Assembly: GCF_018140925.1 (NCBI RefSeq) | Contig: NZ_CP073315.1 | Span: 310,001 to 374,000 of the forward strand | DNA from: Psychrobacillus sp. INOP01 | Lineage (GTDB): Bacteria; Bacillota; Bacilli; Bacillales_A; Planococcaceae | Length of the DNA: 64,000 nt | Direction: 5' to 3' | Shown here: positions 55,685 to 64,000 of the stretch, piece after piece | Position numbering within the stretch: the first letter of the stretch is position 1 | How the letters are laid out: each line of letters opens with the position of its first letter | Program-made: the position numbers and the translations under genes | The notes under the pieces: generated by a model | The model's database searches: none | What the model was told of the DNA's origin: nothing | The model's input: the letters and a program-made list of their open reading frames with translations, nothing else

Positions 55685-55898
55685 TGGATGCACCAGCATC
55701 TTCTTTGTTTTCGTCCATAAATGTAACTAGCTGCTTTTCTGCTTTTTGCAACTTGTCACTACATACTTTGGAAAGTTCCATACCTTTTTGATAAAGTTCT
55801 ATAGCGCTTTCTAAAGGTACATCACCTTGTTCCAACTGACGAACTATATTTTCTAATTGCAGCATTGCTTCATCGAATAGAATTTCCTTCTTAGTCAT
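55677..55898 (-). CDS. xseB: Exonuclease VII small subunit
   Basis: Seventy-three residues with the XseB three-helix pattern: FDEAMLQLENIVRQLEQGD, PLESAIELYQKGMELSKVCS. Several copies bind XseA, forming exonuclease VII, which degrades single-stranded DNA. It follows xseA by five bases. Confidence 0.93.
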   Translation of the reverse strand: MTKKEILFDEAMLQLENIVRQLEQGDVPLESAIELYQKGMELSKVCSDKLQKAEKQLVTFMDENKEDAGASNE

Positions 55899-55903
55899 TT
55901 ATA

Positions 55904-57262
55904 TTAGTCCCCACTTTCTTTCACATCAACTCGTTGAACGATAGCTTCTAATTGACCATCTTTTAATGTAACAAATATAGAATCATCTTTTTTTACATTT
56001 TCTACGGATTTAACTAGTTTACCCTCTTTGTAAATAATACTATATCCTCGATCCATTATCTTTAATGGATTTAAAGCTTCTAATGTTCGAATAGAACTAA
56101 CAAATTGTTGACGATGTTTTTCAAACGTGGATATTGATGCTAGGTTCAATTGATTAGTAATTGTCTGAATAGATTTATGATGTTGATCAATTACTTTTTG
56201 TGGAGATAATTGGGAAAATCTATTTTGAACCTGTAAATAATCACGTTGTTTACTTTTATAAAGAAGGTTAGTTTCTCTTTGTAGCTGTTGTTCTGTACGA
56301 ACAAACCTTTCAATAAAAGGACGATATAATTTTTCAGGGGTTGCCATTACCGGTGATTCCATTGCCCGTTTATATCTGTTTTTTTCATCTGTTATCCGCT
56401 TGGTAATAAAATGTAAACTTGCCGATTGAAATGATAAGATATTTTGCATAAGATTTTCTTTGCTTGGCACCGCCATTTCAGCTGCTGCTGTCGGGGTTGG
56501 TGCTCTTAAATCCGAAACAAAATCAGCAATAGTTGTATCTGTCTCATGACCAATTGCACTTATGATTGGAACTCGACTGTTTGCAATGGCTCTTGCTACT
56601 ACTTCCTCGTTGAAAGCCCAAAGGTCCTCAATGGAACCACCACCTCGTCCAACAATCAAAACGTCCATATCACCTGTTTGGTTTGCTTTTTCAATGGACT
56701 TTACAACAGAAGGAGCAGCCTGAGGTCCTTGAACGATACTAGGAAATACGATAACTTCAGAAATTGGATAACGACGTTCTAACGTTGTTAAGATATCTCG
56801 AATAGCTGCTCCAGTTTTAGAAGTAACGACACCAATTTTTTTAGGAAAAGTTGGTATAGGTTTTTTACGACTTGGATGGAAGAGTCCTTCTTGTTGTAAT
56901 TTCTTTTTTAATTGTTCAAATGCTAAAAAAAGCTCCCCTATACCGTCTGGCTGTATAGTAGCAGCGTATAACTGGTATTGTCCAGCTACTTCGAATACAT
57001 TTATATCTCCTCGCACGAGGACATTCATGCCACTTTCAGGAACAAATTTTAATGATTTGGCATTCATCGCGAACATGACGGAAGTGATTCGAGCAGCATC
57101 GTCTTTAAGCGTAAAATAGATATGTCCGCTGGAATGAACCTTCACATTGGATAGTTCCCCTTTTACGTACACATCTCGTAAATGCGTGTCCGCATCGAAT
57201 TTTCGTTTTATGTATTTGGTTAAGGCTTTTACAGTTAAGTACTTACTCGGCTCTGTAGTCAC
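55904..57262 (-). CDS. xseA: Exonuclease VII large subunit
   Basis: About 452 residues: N-terminal OB fold (SKYLTVKALTKYIKRKF, VYVKGELSNVKVHSSGHIYF) then the catalytic domain with IGVVTSKTGAAIRDILTTLERR, GRGGGSIEDLWAFNEE and AIGHETDTTIADFVSD. The start is set at the GTG (57262) eight bases after GGAG, giving MTTEPSKYL; the longer frame to 57352 runs into the dispersed repeat and is not supported. It precedes xseB. Confidence 0.95.
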   Translation of the reverse strand: MTTEPSKYLTVKALTKYIKRKFDADTHLRDVYVKGELSNVKVHSSGHIYFTLKDDAARITSVMFAMNAKSLKFVPESGMNVLVRGDINVFEVAGQYQLYAATIQPDGIGELFLAFEQLKKKLQQEGLFHPSRKKPIPTFPKKIGVVTSKTGAAIRDILTTLERRYPISEVIVFPSIVQGPQAAPSVVKSIEKANQTGDMDVLIVGRGGGSIEDLWAFNEEVVARAIANSRVPIISAIGHETDTTIADFVSDLRAPTPTAAAEMAVPSKENLMQNILSFQSASLHFITKRITDEKNRYKRAMESPVMATPEKLYRPFIERFVRTEQQLQRETNLLYKSKQRDYLQVQNRFSQLSPQKVIDQHHKSIQTITNQLNLASISTFEKHRQQFVSSIRTLEALNPLKIMDRGYSIIYKEGKLVKSVENVKKDDSIFVTLKDGQLEAIVQRVDVKESGD

Positions 57263-57336
57263 AAAAACAACTCCATTAGTATAATAAGAAAAGCGGCAGA
57301 CGCCCATACCTTTTAAGAAGAGGAACCATAGAAACA

Positions 57337-57536
57337 CCGTTGATTTCCTCAACGGCGGACGTTTTTCGCAGGTATGGCTTCAGTCTCCTTGGGTTAACAG
57401 GATGTTGGTCACGAAGGCATTGCCACACGATGTGGCGCTCTTAGCCTTCGTTCCTTTTAATAAACCAAGTATGCTCTAGTTAGAAGGCACATGTTCTGCC
57501 CGCGGAAAGCGTCCGCCTGGAACGGAAATCAGCAGC
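57337..57536 (-). repeat. Dispersed intergenic repeat, copy 2
   Basis: Inverted copy of the element at 20519-20715, with CCCGCGGAAAGCGTCCGCCT (57499-57518), the CTTAGCCTTCGTTCCTTTTA, AACAGGATGTTGG and ATGGCTTCAGTC blocks. It lies in the 440-base spacer between xseA and folD, together with GCGCAGCGCAAGCGCCTAGC at 57615-57640, another Bacillaceae-type intergenic fragment. No gene is present in the spacer. Confidence 0.85.
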
Positions 57537-57671
57537 ATTATTGCATGATTTTATTCTACAATAATAGCTTGAGTCTGGATTTATGTAACGGAAAGCATTT
57601 TTTTCTTAATCTTCAAGAAAAGCGCAGCGCAAGCGCCTAGCTATAGAAGAATTACAGTTACTCCAAGGTAA

Positions 57672-57698
57672 AAGCTGTCTTTCATAGAAAAACAGCTC
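57672..57698 (-). terminator. Intrinsic terminator after folD
   Basis: AGCTGT and ACAGCT form a six-base stem followed by TTTTACC on the minus strand. This, with the repeat, separates folD from xseA. Confidence 0.65.
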
Positions 57699-57703
57699 AC
57701 CAA

Positions 57704-58561
57704 TTATTTATTAGTTAATGTATTTTCAGCCGCTAAACAAGTATTTTCCATAAGCATTGCGATTGTCATTGGACCAACACCACCAGGAACTGGAGTAATT
57801 TTAGAAGCTACTTCTTGTGCTGAAGCAAAGTCCACATCTCCGCAGAGCTTGTTGTTCTCATCTCGGTTGATGCCTACATCAATGACAACTGCTCCTTCTT
57901 TTATATAACTAGCATCTATCATCTTAGTTCTACCGGTTGCTACAACTAAAATATCCGCATGTTTAGTAAAAGAGTGTAAATCTTTTGTTCTAGAATGACA
58001 GTAAGTAACTGTTGCATCCTTTTGTAACAATAACTGACCCATCGGTTTACCAACAATGTTACTACGACCAATAATAACAGCATGTTTTCCTGCAATCTCA
58101 ACATCACTGTATTCGAGTAATTTCATAACGCCAAAAGGTGTACAAGGAAGGAAAGATTGTTGACCAATCATCATTTTCCCAACATTTTCTGGATGGAAAC
58201 CATCAACATCCTTTTGCGGAGAAATAGCTGCAATTACTCTGTCCTCATCAATTTGCGAAGGCAATGGTAGTTGAACTAAAATACCATGAATTTTTATATC
58301 TTGGTTAAGTGCCTCTACATTTTTAAGAAGTTCATCTTCAGAAATATTTTCGTCTAACTCTATTAGCACGGAGTACATACCTAAACGCTCGCAAGTTTTT
58401 GCTTTATTGTTTACGTATGTTTGTGATGCAGGATTACTTCCAACTAAAACAACTGCTAATCCTGGAACGACACCTTTAGATTTTAGTTTTTCAACACGTT
58501 CTTTCACTTTTTCTGTAACTAATCCTGCAATTTGTTTTCCATCAATTTTGTTAGTAGACAA
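57704..58561 (-). CDS. folD: Methylenetetrahydrofolate dehydrogenase/cyclohydrolase
   Basis: A 285-residue bifunctional enzyme that interconverts 5,10-methylene- and 10-formyl-tetrahydrofolate. [19 protein letters not shown] holds the catalytic lysine (KxxxC region), [10 protein letters not shown] the next conserved block, and [21 protein letters not shown] the NADP-binding region. [18 protein letters not shown] is the C-terminal signature. TTG start after AAGGAG. Confidence 0.97.
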   Translation of the reverse strand: MSTNKIDGKQIAGLVTEKVKERVEKLKSKGVVPGLAVVLVGSNPASQTYVNNKAKTCERLGMYSVLIELDENISEDELLKNVEALNQDIKIHGILVQLPLPSQIDEDRVIAAISPQKDVDGFHPENVGKMMIGQQSFLPCTPFGVMKLLEYSDVEIAGKHAVIIGRSNIVGKPMGQLLLQKDATVTYCHSRTKDLHSFTKHADILVVATGRTKMIDASYIKEGAVVIDVGINRDENNKLCGDVDFASAQEVASKITPVPGGVGPMTIAMLMENTCLAAENTLTNK

Positions 58562-58588
58562 TTCAAACGCTCCTTAAGTCAATGTAGA

Positions 58589-58966
58589 TTATTGCTCTGC
58601 ATATTTGGATAAAACACCATTTACGAAACGACTTGACTTCTCGTCACCAAATACTTTAGAAATTTCTAGTGCTTCATTGATCACTACTTTAGCCGGTGTT
58701 TCTTCAGTGAATAGTAATTCAAATACAGCAATTCTCAGTACTGTACGTTCAATTTTCGGAAGTCTAGAAAGCGACCAGTTTTCTAGTTTATCTGTTAAAG
58801 AAGCATCTATTTCCTCTTTATGATTCACGACTCCAGTCACTACTTGTGTCAAAAAAGAATCTTGTTCTTCCGTAACATGTCCAATAGCTTCTTCTATGGA
58901 AATTTCATGATTGTCTAATTGAAATAGAGCTTGTAATGCTAATTCTCTCGCTTGTCTTCGTTTCAT
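58589..58966 (-). CDS. nusB: Transcription antitermination factor NusB
   Basis: A 125-residue all-helical protein: RRQARELALQALFQLD at the N-terminus and AVFELLF, KVVINEALEISKVFGDEKSSRFVNGVL near the end are NusB hallmarks. With NusE (S10) it supports rRNA antitermination. AAGGAG precedes the ATG. It lies 27 bases before folD, with which it probably forms an operon. Confidence 0.96.
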   Translation of the reverse strand: MKRRQARELALQALFQLDNHEISIEEAIGHVTEEQDSFLTQVVTGVVNHKEEIDASLTDKLENWSLSRLPKIERTVLRIAVFELLFTEETPAKVVINEALEISKVFGDEKSSRFVNGVLSKYAEQ

Positions 58967-59041
58967 TATTTAGTTCTCCTTTAAATGTAACTATCTAGAC
59001 AATCATAGCATATTTTTTTGTAGTATGTGTATTAGAAAGTC

Positions 59042-59084
59042 AAAAAAAGAGAAAGAGCTATTTTTCCTAATAGCTCTTTCTCTT
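59042..59084 (-). terminator. Intrinsic terminator after yqhY
   Basis: AAAGAGAAAGAGCTAT and ATAGCTCTTTCTCTTT form a stem of about 15 pairs; the T-run follows on the minus strand. It isolates accBC-yqhY from nusB. Confidence 0.93.
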
Positions 59085-59089
59085 CTATT

Positions 59090-59482
59090 CTATTCTGTTG
59101 TATCGAATTGAACACCTGTAATATGTACATTCACTTCTTTAGGTGTTAAACTCGTCATATTTTCGATCGCTTGACGAATTTGTGATTGGACTTCTCTTGC
59201 AACTGTAGGCACAGATGAACCATATTTCACAAGGCAATATACGTCGATAAACAATCCATCATTATTTATCTCCGTTTTAATACCCTTGCCATGTACTTTT
59301 TTCCCTAAACGTTCTACTACACCTGCAGCAAAGTTTCCTCGTGTACCAGCAATGCCTTCAACTTCATTTGTAGCAATTCCAGCAATCACTGTAATTACTT
59401 CGGGAGCAATTTCTATTGTCCCTAGATATTCTTTTCCTTCAGGAGTCATTTGAACAAACTTTTGTTCAGTAGTTTCTGTCAT
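59090..59482 (-). CDS. yqhY: Asp23/Gls24-family protein YqhY
   Basis: A 130-residue protein of the Asp23/DUF322 family: GTIEIAPEVITVIAGIATNEVEGIAG and the C-terminal LTPKEVNVHITGVQF. Many Firmicutes have it directly after accBC, and YqhY is thought to influence acetyl-CoA carboxylase or malonyl-CoA supply. The start is the ATG eight bases after AAGGAG. It lies 15 bases after accC. Confidence 0.92.
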   Translation of the reverse strand: MTETTEQKFVQMTPEGKEYLGTIEIAPEVITVIAGIATNEVEGIAGTRGNFAAGVVERLGKKVHGKGIKTEINNDGLFIDVYCLVKYGSSVPTVAREVQSQIRQAIENMTSLTPKEVNVHITGVQFDTTE

Positions 59483-59497
59483 ATCCTTCACTCCTTA

Positions 59498-60847
59498 TTA
59501 TGAATTCATTACATCATATTTTTCTAAGAATTTAGTATCAAAATCACCCGATACAAATACTTCATGACTCATGAGCTTCGAATGGAATTCTATTGTAGTT
59601 TCTACCCCTTCGATAGCAAATTCACTTAGTGCACGCTTCATTTTAGCGATTGCTTCTTCTCGAGTTGCAGCATGGACTATAAGCTTTGCAACCATTGAAT
59701 CATAAAACGGTGGAATCGTATAACCTGGGTATACAGCTGAATCTACGCGAACTCCTAAACCTCCCGGAGGTAAATAAAACTCAACTAGGCCTGGAGAAGG
59801 CATAAAGTTTTTCGCAGGGTTCTCCGCATTGATACGGCATTCAATTGCCCATCCATTAAGTTTAATATCTTCTTGTTCGAATGGCAATTTTTCTCCAATA
59901 GCAACTAAGAGCATTTGTTTGATCAAATCTACACCTGTAATCATTTCTGTGACAGGATGCTCTACTTGAATACGTGTGTTCATTTCCATAAAGTAGAATT
60001 TTTGTTCTATATGATCAAAGATAAATTCTACTGTACCTGCACTTTCATAACCAACAGCAAGTGCTGCCTTCACAGCTGCTGCTCCCATTTCAGCGCGAAG
60101 CTCCTCAGACAATGCAGGAGATGGTGCTTCTTCCACTAGCTTTTGCATACGACGCTGAACGGTACAATCGCGTTCACCTAAGTGAACCGCATTTCCGTGA
60201 GCATCAGCTAACACTTGTATTTCCACATGACGGAATACCTCAATATATTTCTCTAAGTAAACTCCAGGGTTACCAAATGCAGCTGCAGCTTCTTTTTGAG
60301 TTATTTTAATCCCTTTTAGGAGATCTTCCTCGTCTTTAGCGACACGGATTCCCTTACCACCGCCACCAGCAGTAGCTTTGATAATCACAGGAAATCCTAT
60401 TGCATTAGCAACTTTCAATGCATCTTCATCGGTTTCAACAATACCTTTAGATCCTGGAACTGTTGGTACTCCTGCTTTTTGCATTGTTTCTTTTGCTACA
60501 TCCTTAATCCCCATGCTTTTAATAGCAGAAGAAGTTGGACCGATAAATTTAATACCACATTCTTCACATAGCTCTGCAAACTCGGCATTTTCTGCTAGGA
60601 ATCCATAACCAGGATGAATTCCTTCACAACCAGTAAGTTTAGCTACAGTTAGGATGTTGGAGAAATTCAAATAGGAATCCTTTGAAAGCCTCGGACCTAT
60701 ACAGTAAGCTTCGTCAGCTATTTGCACATGAAGTGCTTCACGGTCTGCTTCAGAATACACAGCAACAGTTTCGATATCTAATTCTTTACATGCACGTATT
60801 ATACGGACAGCTATTTCTCCGCGATTTGCGATCAGTACTTTTTTCAT
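59498..60847 (-). CDS. accC: Biotin carboxylase subunit of acetyl-CoA carboxylase
   Basis: About 449 residues, an ATP-grasp enzyme that carboxylates biotin on Acc[20 protein letters not shown] at the N-terminus, [15 protein letters not shown] (glycine-rich ATP loop), [17 protein letters not shown] and [16 protein letters not shown] are diagnostic. The start is the second of two adjacent ATGs, eight bases after AAGGAG. It lies directly downstream of accB. Confidence 0.97.
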   Translation of the reverse strand: MKKVLIANRGEIAVRIIRACKELDIETVAVYSEADREALHVQIADEAYCIGPRLSKDSYLNFSNILTVAKLTGCEGIHPGYGFLAENAEFAELCEECGIKFIGPTSSAIKSMGIKDVAKETMQKAGVPTVPGSKGIVETDEDALKVANAIGFPVIIKATAGGGGKGIRVAKDEEDLLKGIKITQKEAAAAFGNPGVYLEKYIEVFRHVEIQVLADAHGNAVHLGERDCTVQRRMQKLVEEAPSPALSEELRAEMGAAAVKAALAVGYESAGTVEFIFDHIEQKFYFMEMNTRIQVEHPVTEMITGVDLIKQMLLVAIGEKLPFEQEDIKLNGWAIECRINAENPAKNFMPSPGLVEFYLPPGGLGVRVDSAVYPGYTIPPFYDSMVAKLIVHAATREEAIAKMKRALSEFAIEGVETTIEFHSKLMSHEVFVSGDFDTKFLEKYDVMNS

Positions 60848-60863
60848 CATCCTTGCTCCTTTC

Positions 60864-61361
60864 TTAGTTTCCTTTAACGAGGAACAGAGGTTGACCATAT
60901 TCAACTAATTGTCCATCTTTCACAAGAATTTCTACAACTTCTCCTTCAATTTCAGCTTCAATTTCATTGAACAGCTTCATTGCTTCTACGATACAGACGA
61001 TAGAATCAGTCGACACTTTTGTACCAACTTCTACGAATGCAGATGCATCGGGAGAAGAGGATTGATAGAATGTTCCAACCATCGGTGAAATAATTGTATG
61101 TAACGAGCTATCCACAACACTGTCAGTAGCTTCTTCAACAACCAATTCCTTTGGTATCTCTTGAACAATAGGTGCTTTCACTTCTACTTGTTTTGGTTGT
61201 TCTACAATAGATGAACTATCAAAGGTTTCACTAGATGAATTGACAAAACCTTTTTCATTTTTTTTCAATTTAATCTTTGTACCTTCTGATTCGTATAAAA
61301 ATTCATCTAGTGACGATTGATCGATTAGTTTTATAATTTCTCTTATTTCTTGAATCTTCAT
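60864..61361 (-). CDS. accB: Biotin carboxyl carrier protein
   Basis: A 165-residue BCCP. An N-terminal helical region ([20 protein letters not shown]) and a hydrophilic linker lead to the biotinyl domain with Lys129 in EAMKLF, the biotin attachment site, preceded by [14 protein letters not shown]. It carries carboxybiotin from AccC to the transferase. AAGGGGA precedes the ATG. It starts the accB-accC-yqhY operon. Confidence 0.97.
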   Translation of the reverse strand: MKIQEIREIIKLIDQSSLDEFLYESEGTKIKLKKNEKGFVNSSSETFDSSSIVEQPKQVEVKAPIVQEIPKELVVEEATDSVVDSSLHTIISPMVGTFYQSSSPDASAFVEVGTKVSTDSIVCIVEAMKLFNEIEAEIEGEVVEILVKDGQLVEYGQPLFLVKGN

Positions 61362-61463
61362 TTAGTTAATCCCCTTTAATCTAATTATTAATTGCTCCAT
61401 ATTCTATTTTAGACGTTTTCGTGTAAATTTGAAATAGATAGGGGTAATTATTCTGAAATAATA

Positions 61464-61487
61464 AAAAAAAGCGCCCCTTCAGGCACT
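61464..61487 (-). terminator. Intrinsic terminator after spoIIIAH
   Basis: AGTGCC and GGCGCT (one G-U) with a T-run of eight on the minus strand, ending the spoIIIA operon before accB. Confidence 0.8.
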
Positions 61488-61532
61488 CTTCAATATCGCT
61501 ATATATTAAGTATTTTTTAATTTTCTTATAGA

Positions 61533-62063
61533 TTATTGGCCATTAAAATTAACTTCAACATTATAAGCTTTCGGCCACTCACGCTTAACTGCATAAATAA
61601 TTTCAGATGCTTTTTTAGTCGATTGTTCATTTGCCACAACATCTATTAAAACATCACTTTCTTCTATACGCACTAGTGCGTCATCATATCCTAATGATTT
61701 GATGATTAACTCCAACATCGCTTCTGTGGAATCAATTTTAACTAGTTCTTCAATTTGGTTATAAGCCTCGTCTTTTTGTTCTGCTGTAAATTCATTGGAA
61801 CCTACTTTTTTAGTTAATTGTTCAGTTAGTTGACTCCGTTTTTCTGTTACTTCCATTCTCATTTCTTCAAATGCATTACTTTGAGAAACAAATGATTCTT
61901 CATTTGTCGAAGAAGTTTCTACTAACCCTACCTCATCTAACGTGTCATCGGAAAATAGAGCAATTCCATCGAATGGTGATGGTCGATCCGATACATAAAA
62001 AACTGTCACTACTGCTACTAAACTAAATAATGTTAAAAACCATACAGATCTCTTTTTATTCAT
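61533..62063 (-). CDS. spoIIIAH: Stage III sporulation protein SpoIIIAH
   Basis: A 176-residue mother-cell protein. One N-terminal helix (VWFLTLFSLVAVVTVFYVS) anchors it; a helical region with the EscJ-like ring-building domain (NQIEELVKIDSTEAMLELIIKSLGYDDALVRI) faces the forespore and meets SpoIIQ. It is shorter than the 218-residue B. subtilis protein, mainly in the linker. GGAGG precedes the ATG, and the start lies one base after the spoIIIAG stop. Confidence 0.95.
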   Translation of the reverse strand: MNKKRSVWFLTLFSLVAVVTVFYVSDRPSPFDGIALFSDDTLDEVGLVETSSTNEESFVSQSNAFEEMRMEVTEKRSQLTEQLTKKVGSNEFTAEQKDEAYNQIEELVKIDSTEAMLELIIKSLGYDDALVRIEESDVLIDVVANEQSTKKASEIIYAVKREWPKAYNVEVNFNGQ

Positions 62064-62064
62064 A

Positions 62065-62490
62065 TTATTTATCCTCCAATTCCATTTCTTCTATCACAAT
62101 TCGATGTGGAGATATCTGCAATACAGATGATAATGTCTTTACCAAACTATTTTGTATACGTTTATCGTTCGCCCCTTCCGCAACTACTAGTATTCCAATC
62201 AATTCCTCTTTGTTCCCTTTACTGTCACTTGTCCACTGGAAAAATGAAACATCACTTTCCGAAGTGTTTTCAGAACTAACATCGTAATGGAAATAAACTG
62301 CAACCTTTCCTACCCCGTTAATCTTCTCTAGTATGGATATTAGATTTTCCGAATCTTGGTAGGTTGGAACTTCAGTTTCATTATTGCTTTCCCCATCACG
62401 AGTAAGTAAGTCAGAAAAAAGTAGACTAATGAAAAGAACAGCTATACAAATGACAACAAAACGAAAAGTGGGTTTTTGTTTAACTGAAAT
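62065..62490 (-). CDS. spoIIIAG: Stage III sporulation protein SpoIIIAG (reduced, apparent AUU start)
   Basis: About 141 residues against 229 in B. subtilis. One N-terminal helix (FVVICIAVLFISLLF) and the ring-building domain: LISILEKINGVGKVAVYF and LIGILVVAEGANDKRIQN, then LSSVLQISPHRIVIEEME. The large beta-ring insertion of B. subtilis AG is missing. No ATG, GTG or TTG lies before the helix; the first possible codon after an in-frame TGA is ATT, with AAGGGTGA six to eight bases before it. The start remains uncertain. Confidence 0.8.
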   Translation of the reverse strand: MSVKQKPTFRFVVICIAVLFISLLFSDLLTRDGESNNETEVPTYQDSENLISILEKINGVGKVAVYFHYDVSSENTSESDVSFFQWTSDSKGNKEELIGILVVAEGANDKRIQNSLVKTLSSVLQISPHRIVIEEMELEDK

Positions 62491-62545
62491 GGTGATTCAC
62501 CCTTCTTTTCATGATGGATACAATACTTTATGCAAGACAACCTGT

Positions 62546-62695
62546 TTATATGAAGAGAAAGCACATAATCCAATAGATTATCGCAATTTTCACAAGAAAT
62601 CCCGATCGTTCCTTGTCTGTATGCTCCAGTAGAATAGACAGTAGCTCGCCCACTAGAACGATTAATAGAATGCCAAAGAGAAGTGTCGTAACGAT
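62546..62695 (-). CDS. spoIIIAF: SpoIIIAF remnant or minimal form (apparent AUC start)
   Basis: At the place of spoIIIAF there is only a 49-codon frame: helix IVTTLLFGILLIVLVGELL, a charged loop LEHTDKERSG, and a second helix LVKIAIIYWIMCFLF. This matches the two N-terminal helices of SpoIIIAF but lacks its ring-building domain (B. subtilis AF has 206 residues). No ATG, GTG or TTG is in frame; ATC lies eight bases after AAAGGA. It could be a minimal AF, or a degraded gene. Confidence 0.5.
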   Translation of the reverse strand: MVTTLLFGILLIVLVGELLSILLEHTDKERSGFLVKIAIIYWIMCFLFI

Positions 62696-62700
62696 GGTTA

Positions 62701-63612
62701 CTATCCTTTCCCACTTATTAATAGTTTTGCAAATAACATTGTTAATATAATCGTGAAGAAAAATGTAAATGCGATTAATACGGAAATTATGGAAAGAACA
62801 AAAAGTGTCTTTCCGATATCATCTAATAGTCCACTTATATTGCCATCTACAAAAGGTTCTAAAATAGCGCCAAGTAAACGGTACAAAAAAGCAATGAGAA
62901 TTGTTTGTATGGTTGGAATAGAAACTAACATTAACACCGATAAAATAACTGCATTTCCGGTTATAACAGAAGCTGAAGAAGAAAAGTTTTTCATCGTGCT
63001 GATACTTTCCGTCAGTAAAGATCCGACAAATGGAATATTATTTTGAATGAGCCGCTTCACAGTCTCGTTGACAGTGCCACTTACAGACCACGTAATCAAA
63101 CCATTTACTGACATGAAAATACTGTATAAGAGCAGAATAATAGAAGTGGAACCTATTAAAGTTAAACGGATGAGATCAGACATTTTTGAAAATGAAGTAG
63201 AAGGATGAATTCTACTGATCAAATCAAATATAAATGCAGCCATAATAGCAGGTATTAAAATTTTCCCCGCTAATACTGTAGTAAAGGATGCAAATAACAT
63301 GACAGCTGGATTCCATGAGGTTATTAAAAATGCTCCTCCTGAAGCAGCAATTCCCAGTGTCAGAATTGGATATATACCTAGGAAGAGAGTCACTAATTCA
63401 GACGTCATTGCCTGAATCATTTCTAATGCTCTAATAGCTGGTTCTAGACAATAGATACATATTATTAACATAAATAATAATTTAAATAATCTTTTGCTGG
63501 ACGGAATAAACCACTCTAAGCAGATAAAGGCAAATCCGAATAATAGCATGTACGAAAATGTTTGCGCTACCTCTTTGATAGGCTTCAGTAAAGACATTAT
63601 TATTTCTTCCAT
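62701..63612 (-). CDS. spoIIIAE: Stage III sporulation protein SpoIIIAE
   Basis: A 303-residue polytopic membrane protein with about eight helices. The segments SWNPAVMLFASFTTVLAGKILIPA and ITGNAVILSVLMLVSIP fit SpoIIIAE, a mother-cell membrane part of the SpoIIIA-SpoIIQ feeding tube. It is about 95 residues shorter than B. subtilis AE, lacking the N-terminal secreted stretch. GAAGGA lies ten bases before the ATG. Its stop is followed directly by the short AF frame. Confidence 0.9.
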   Translation of the reverse strand: MEEIIMSLLKPIKEVAQTFSYMLLFGFAFICLEWFIPSSKRLFKLLFMLIICIYCLEPAIRALEMIQAMTSELVTLFLGIYPILTLGIAASGGAFLITSWNPAVMLFASFTTVLAGKILIPAIMAAFIFDLISRIHPSTSFSKMSDLIRLTLIGSTSIILLLYSIFMSVNGLITWSVSGTVNETVKRLIQNNIPFVGSLLTESISTMKNFSSSASVITGNAVILSVLMLVSIPTIQTILIAFLYRLLGAILEPFVDGNISGLLDDIGKTLFVLSIISVLIAFTFFFTIILTMLFAKLLISGKG

Positions 63613-63626
63613 TGCTGTTCATTCCT

Positions 63627-64000
63627 TCAAGAAAGTAGTCCCAAAAGTGATAAAAACTTGTCATAGAATTGCTTCATATGATTCAGCCAGACAATAAGGA
63701 GAATAGCTTTTGTCGTAAAAGTGAATATAGAAGCAAGGCTTGTATATTCATAGTCCAAAAGAAGGTCTTCGATTATTTGTGAAAGAAATAATAAGACGAC
63801 TGAAAATAAAAGTAGTTTAAAGACGGGTAGTAGGTTCGCTGGTACGACGGAGATGTATTGGGAGACATAAGGAATGATAAATACGGTGAATATATAAGTT
63901 AAAAAAAGAAAAATATAAATCGTATATACAATTGAATGAATGCGAGGGTATGATTCTTTAATTAGTTGCAGTAAAACAAATGCTAGAATAATTGTTATGT
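63627..64000 (-). CDS. spoIIIAD: SpoIIIAD-like membrane protein (partial, N-terminus off the window)
   Basis: The frame is open over 124 codons to the right edge and ends with a TGA 14 bases before spoIIIAE. It shows about four membrane helices (IILAFVLLQLIKESYPRIHS, IFTVFIIPYVSQYISVV, LLLFSVVLLFLSQIIEDLL, IFTFTTKAILLIVWL). The place and topology fit SpoIIIAD, which with AC and AE forms the membrane part. Sequence similarity to B. subtilis AD is weak by eye, so the name rests on position. Confidence 0.7.
   Translation of the reverse strand, partial: ITIILAFVLLQLIKESYPRIHSIVYTIYIFLFLTYIFTVFIIPYVSQYISVVPANLLPVFKLLLFSVVLLFLSQIIEDLLLDYEYTSLASIFTFTTKAILLIVWLNHMKQFYDKFLSLLGLLS

Noticed and set aside
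57263-57352. N-terminal extension of xseA
   Set aside because: It reads into the dispersed repeat; the GTG at 57262 has a good ribosome binding site and gives the normal length.
62442-62714. 90-codon frame MGKDSNHRYD across the spoIIIAF region
   Set aside because: It overlaps the AF and AG frames, has no membrane helix or SpoIIIAF feature, and appears to be a shadow frame.
1-64000. CRISPR arrays, tRNA or rRNA genes
   Set aside because: No regularly spaced repeats, cloverleaf sequences or rRNA segments were noticed on either strand.

Overview
The window looks like the chromosome of a low-GC, endospore-forming member of the Bacillales, most likely a Planococcaceae/Caryophanaceae-type genus (Psychrobacillus-, Sporosarcina- or Lysinibacillus-like). 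The main grounds are the gene order accBC-yqhY-nusB-folD-xseAB-ispA-dxs-yqxC-argR-recN-spoIVB-spo0A followed by yqiK/yqzF/bkd, as in Bacillus subtilis, plus gerA and spoIIIA genes, strong AGGAGG-type ribosome binding sites and frequent TTG/GTG starts. The genus is inference; the order-level placement is firm. No rRNA, tRNA, CRISPR array, prophage or intact insertion sequence is visible.

Layout. 1-12.9 kb: a germinant-receptor pair (GerAB-like, cut by the left edge, and GerAA-like), a ZIP transporter, an S9 peptidase, acetyltransferases, a DinB-fold protein, an ABC1/UbiB-type kinase, a frameshifted small membrane gene, a TetR-SDR divergent pair and an acidic lipoprotein. 12.9-17.3 kb: an arsenic island. 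A leftward operon encodes a cysteine-rich MarR regulator, a flavoprotein with terminal cysteine pairs, a 62-residue protein, ArsB and ArsC; a PAT/ArsN-like acetyltransferase diverges from it across a shared palindrome. 17.4-20.5 kb: a yndG-yndH-yndJ-like operon. 20.5-23 kb: a dispersed repeat, then a methionyl-tRNA synthetase behind a T-box with an AUG specifier. 23-35.9 kb: accessory genes (an amidohydrolase/zincin/methyltransferase operon, citA-citR, GNATs, SRPBCC, SMI1/KNR4, HAD, YolD and LLM proteins).

35.9-64 kb is conserved core. The bkd cluster (bkdR, bcd, lpdV, bkdAA, bkdAB, bkdB) degrades branched-chain amino acids to branched acyl-CoAs, the starters for iso/anteiso fatty acids. It lacks ptb and buk, and its regulator has lost the GAFTGA loop. 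Then come yqzF, yqiK, a FapA/DUF342 protein, spo0A with a convincing sigma-H promoter and 0A boxes, spoIVB, recN, argR, yqxC, dxs, ispA, xseB, xseA, folD, nusB, yqhY, accC, accB and the distal part of spoIIIA. Dxs/IspA feed isoprenoids and AccBC feed malonyl-CoA.

The observations most worth pursuing are the ArsR-less arsenic operon with a thiol-rich MarR protein, the pared-down SpoIIIA apparatus (AF reduced to about 49 residues, with AF and AG apparently starting at AUC and AUU), the GAFTGA-less BkdR, and the metS T-box.
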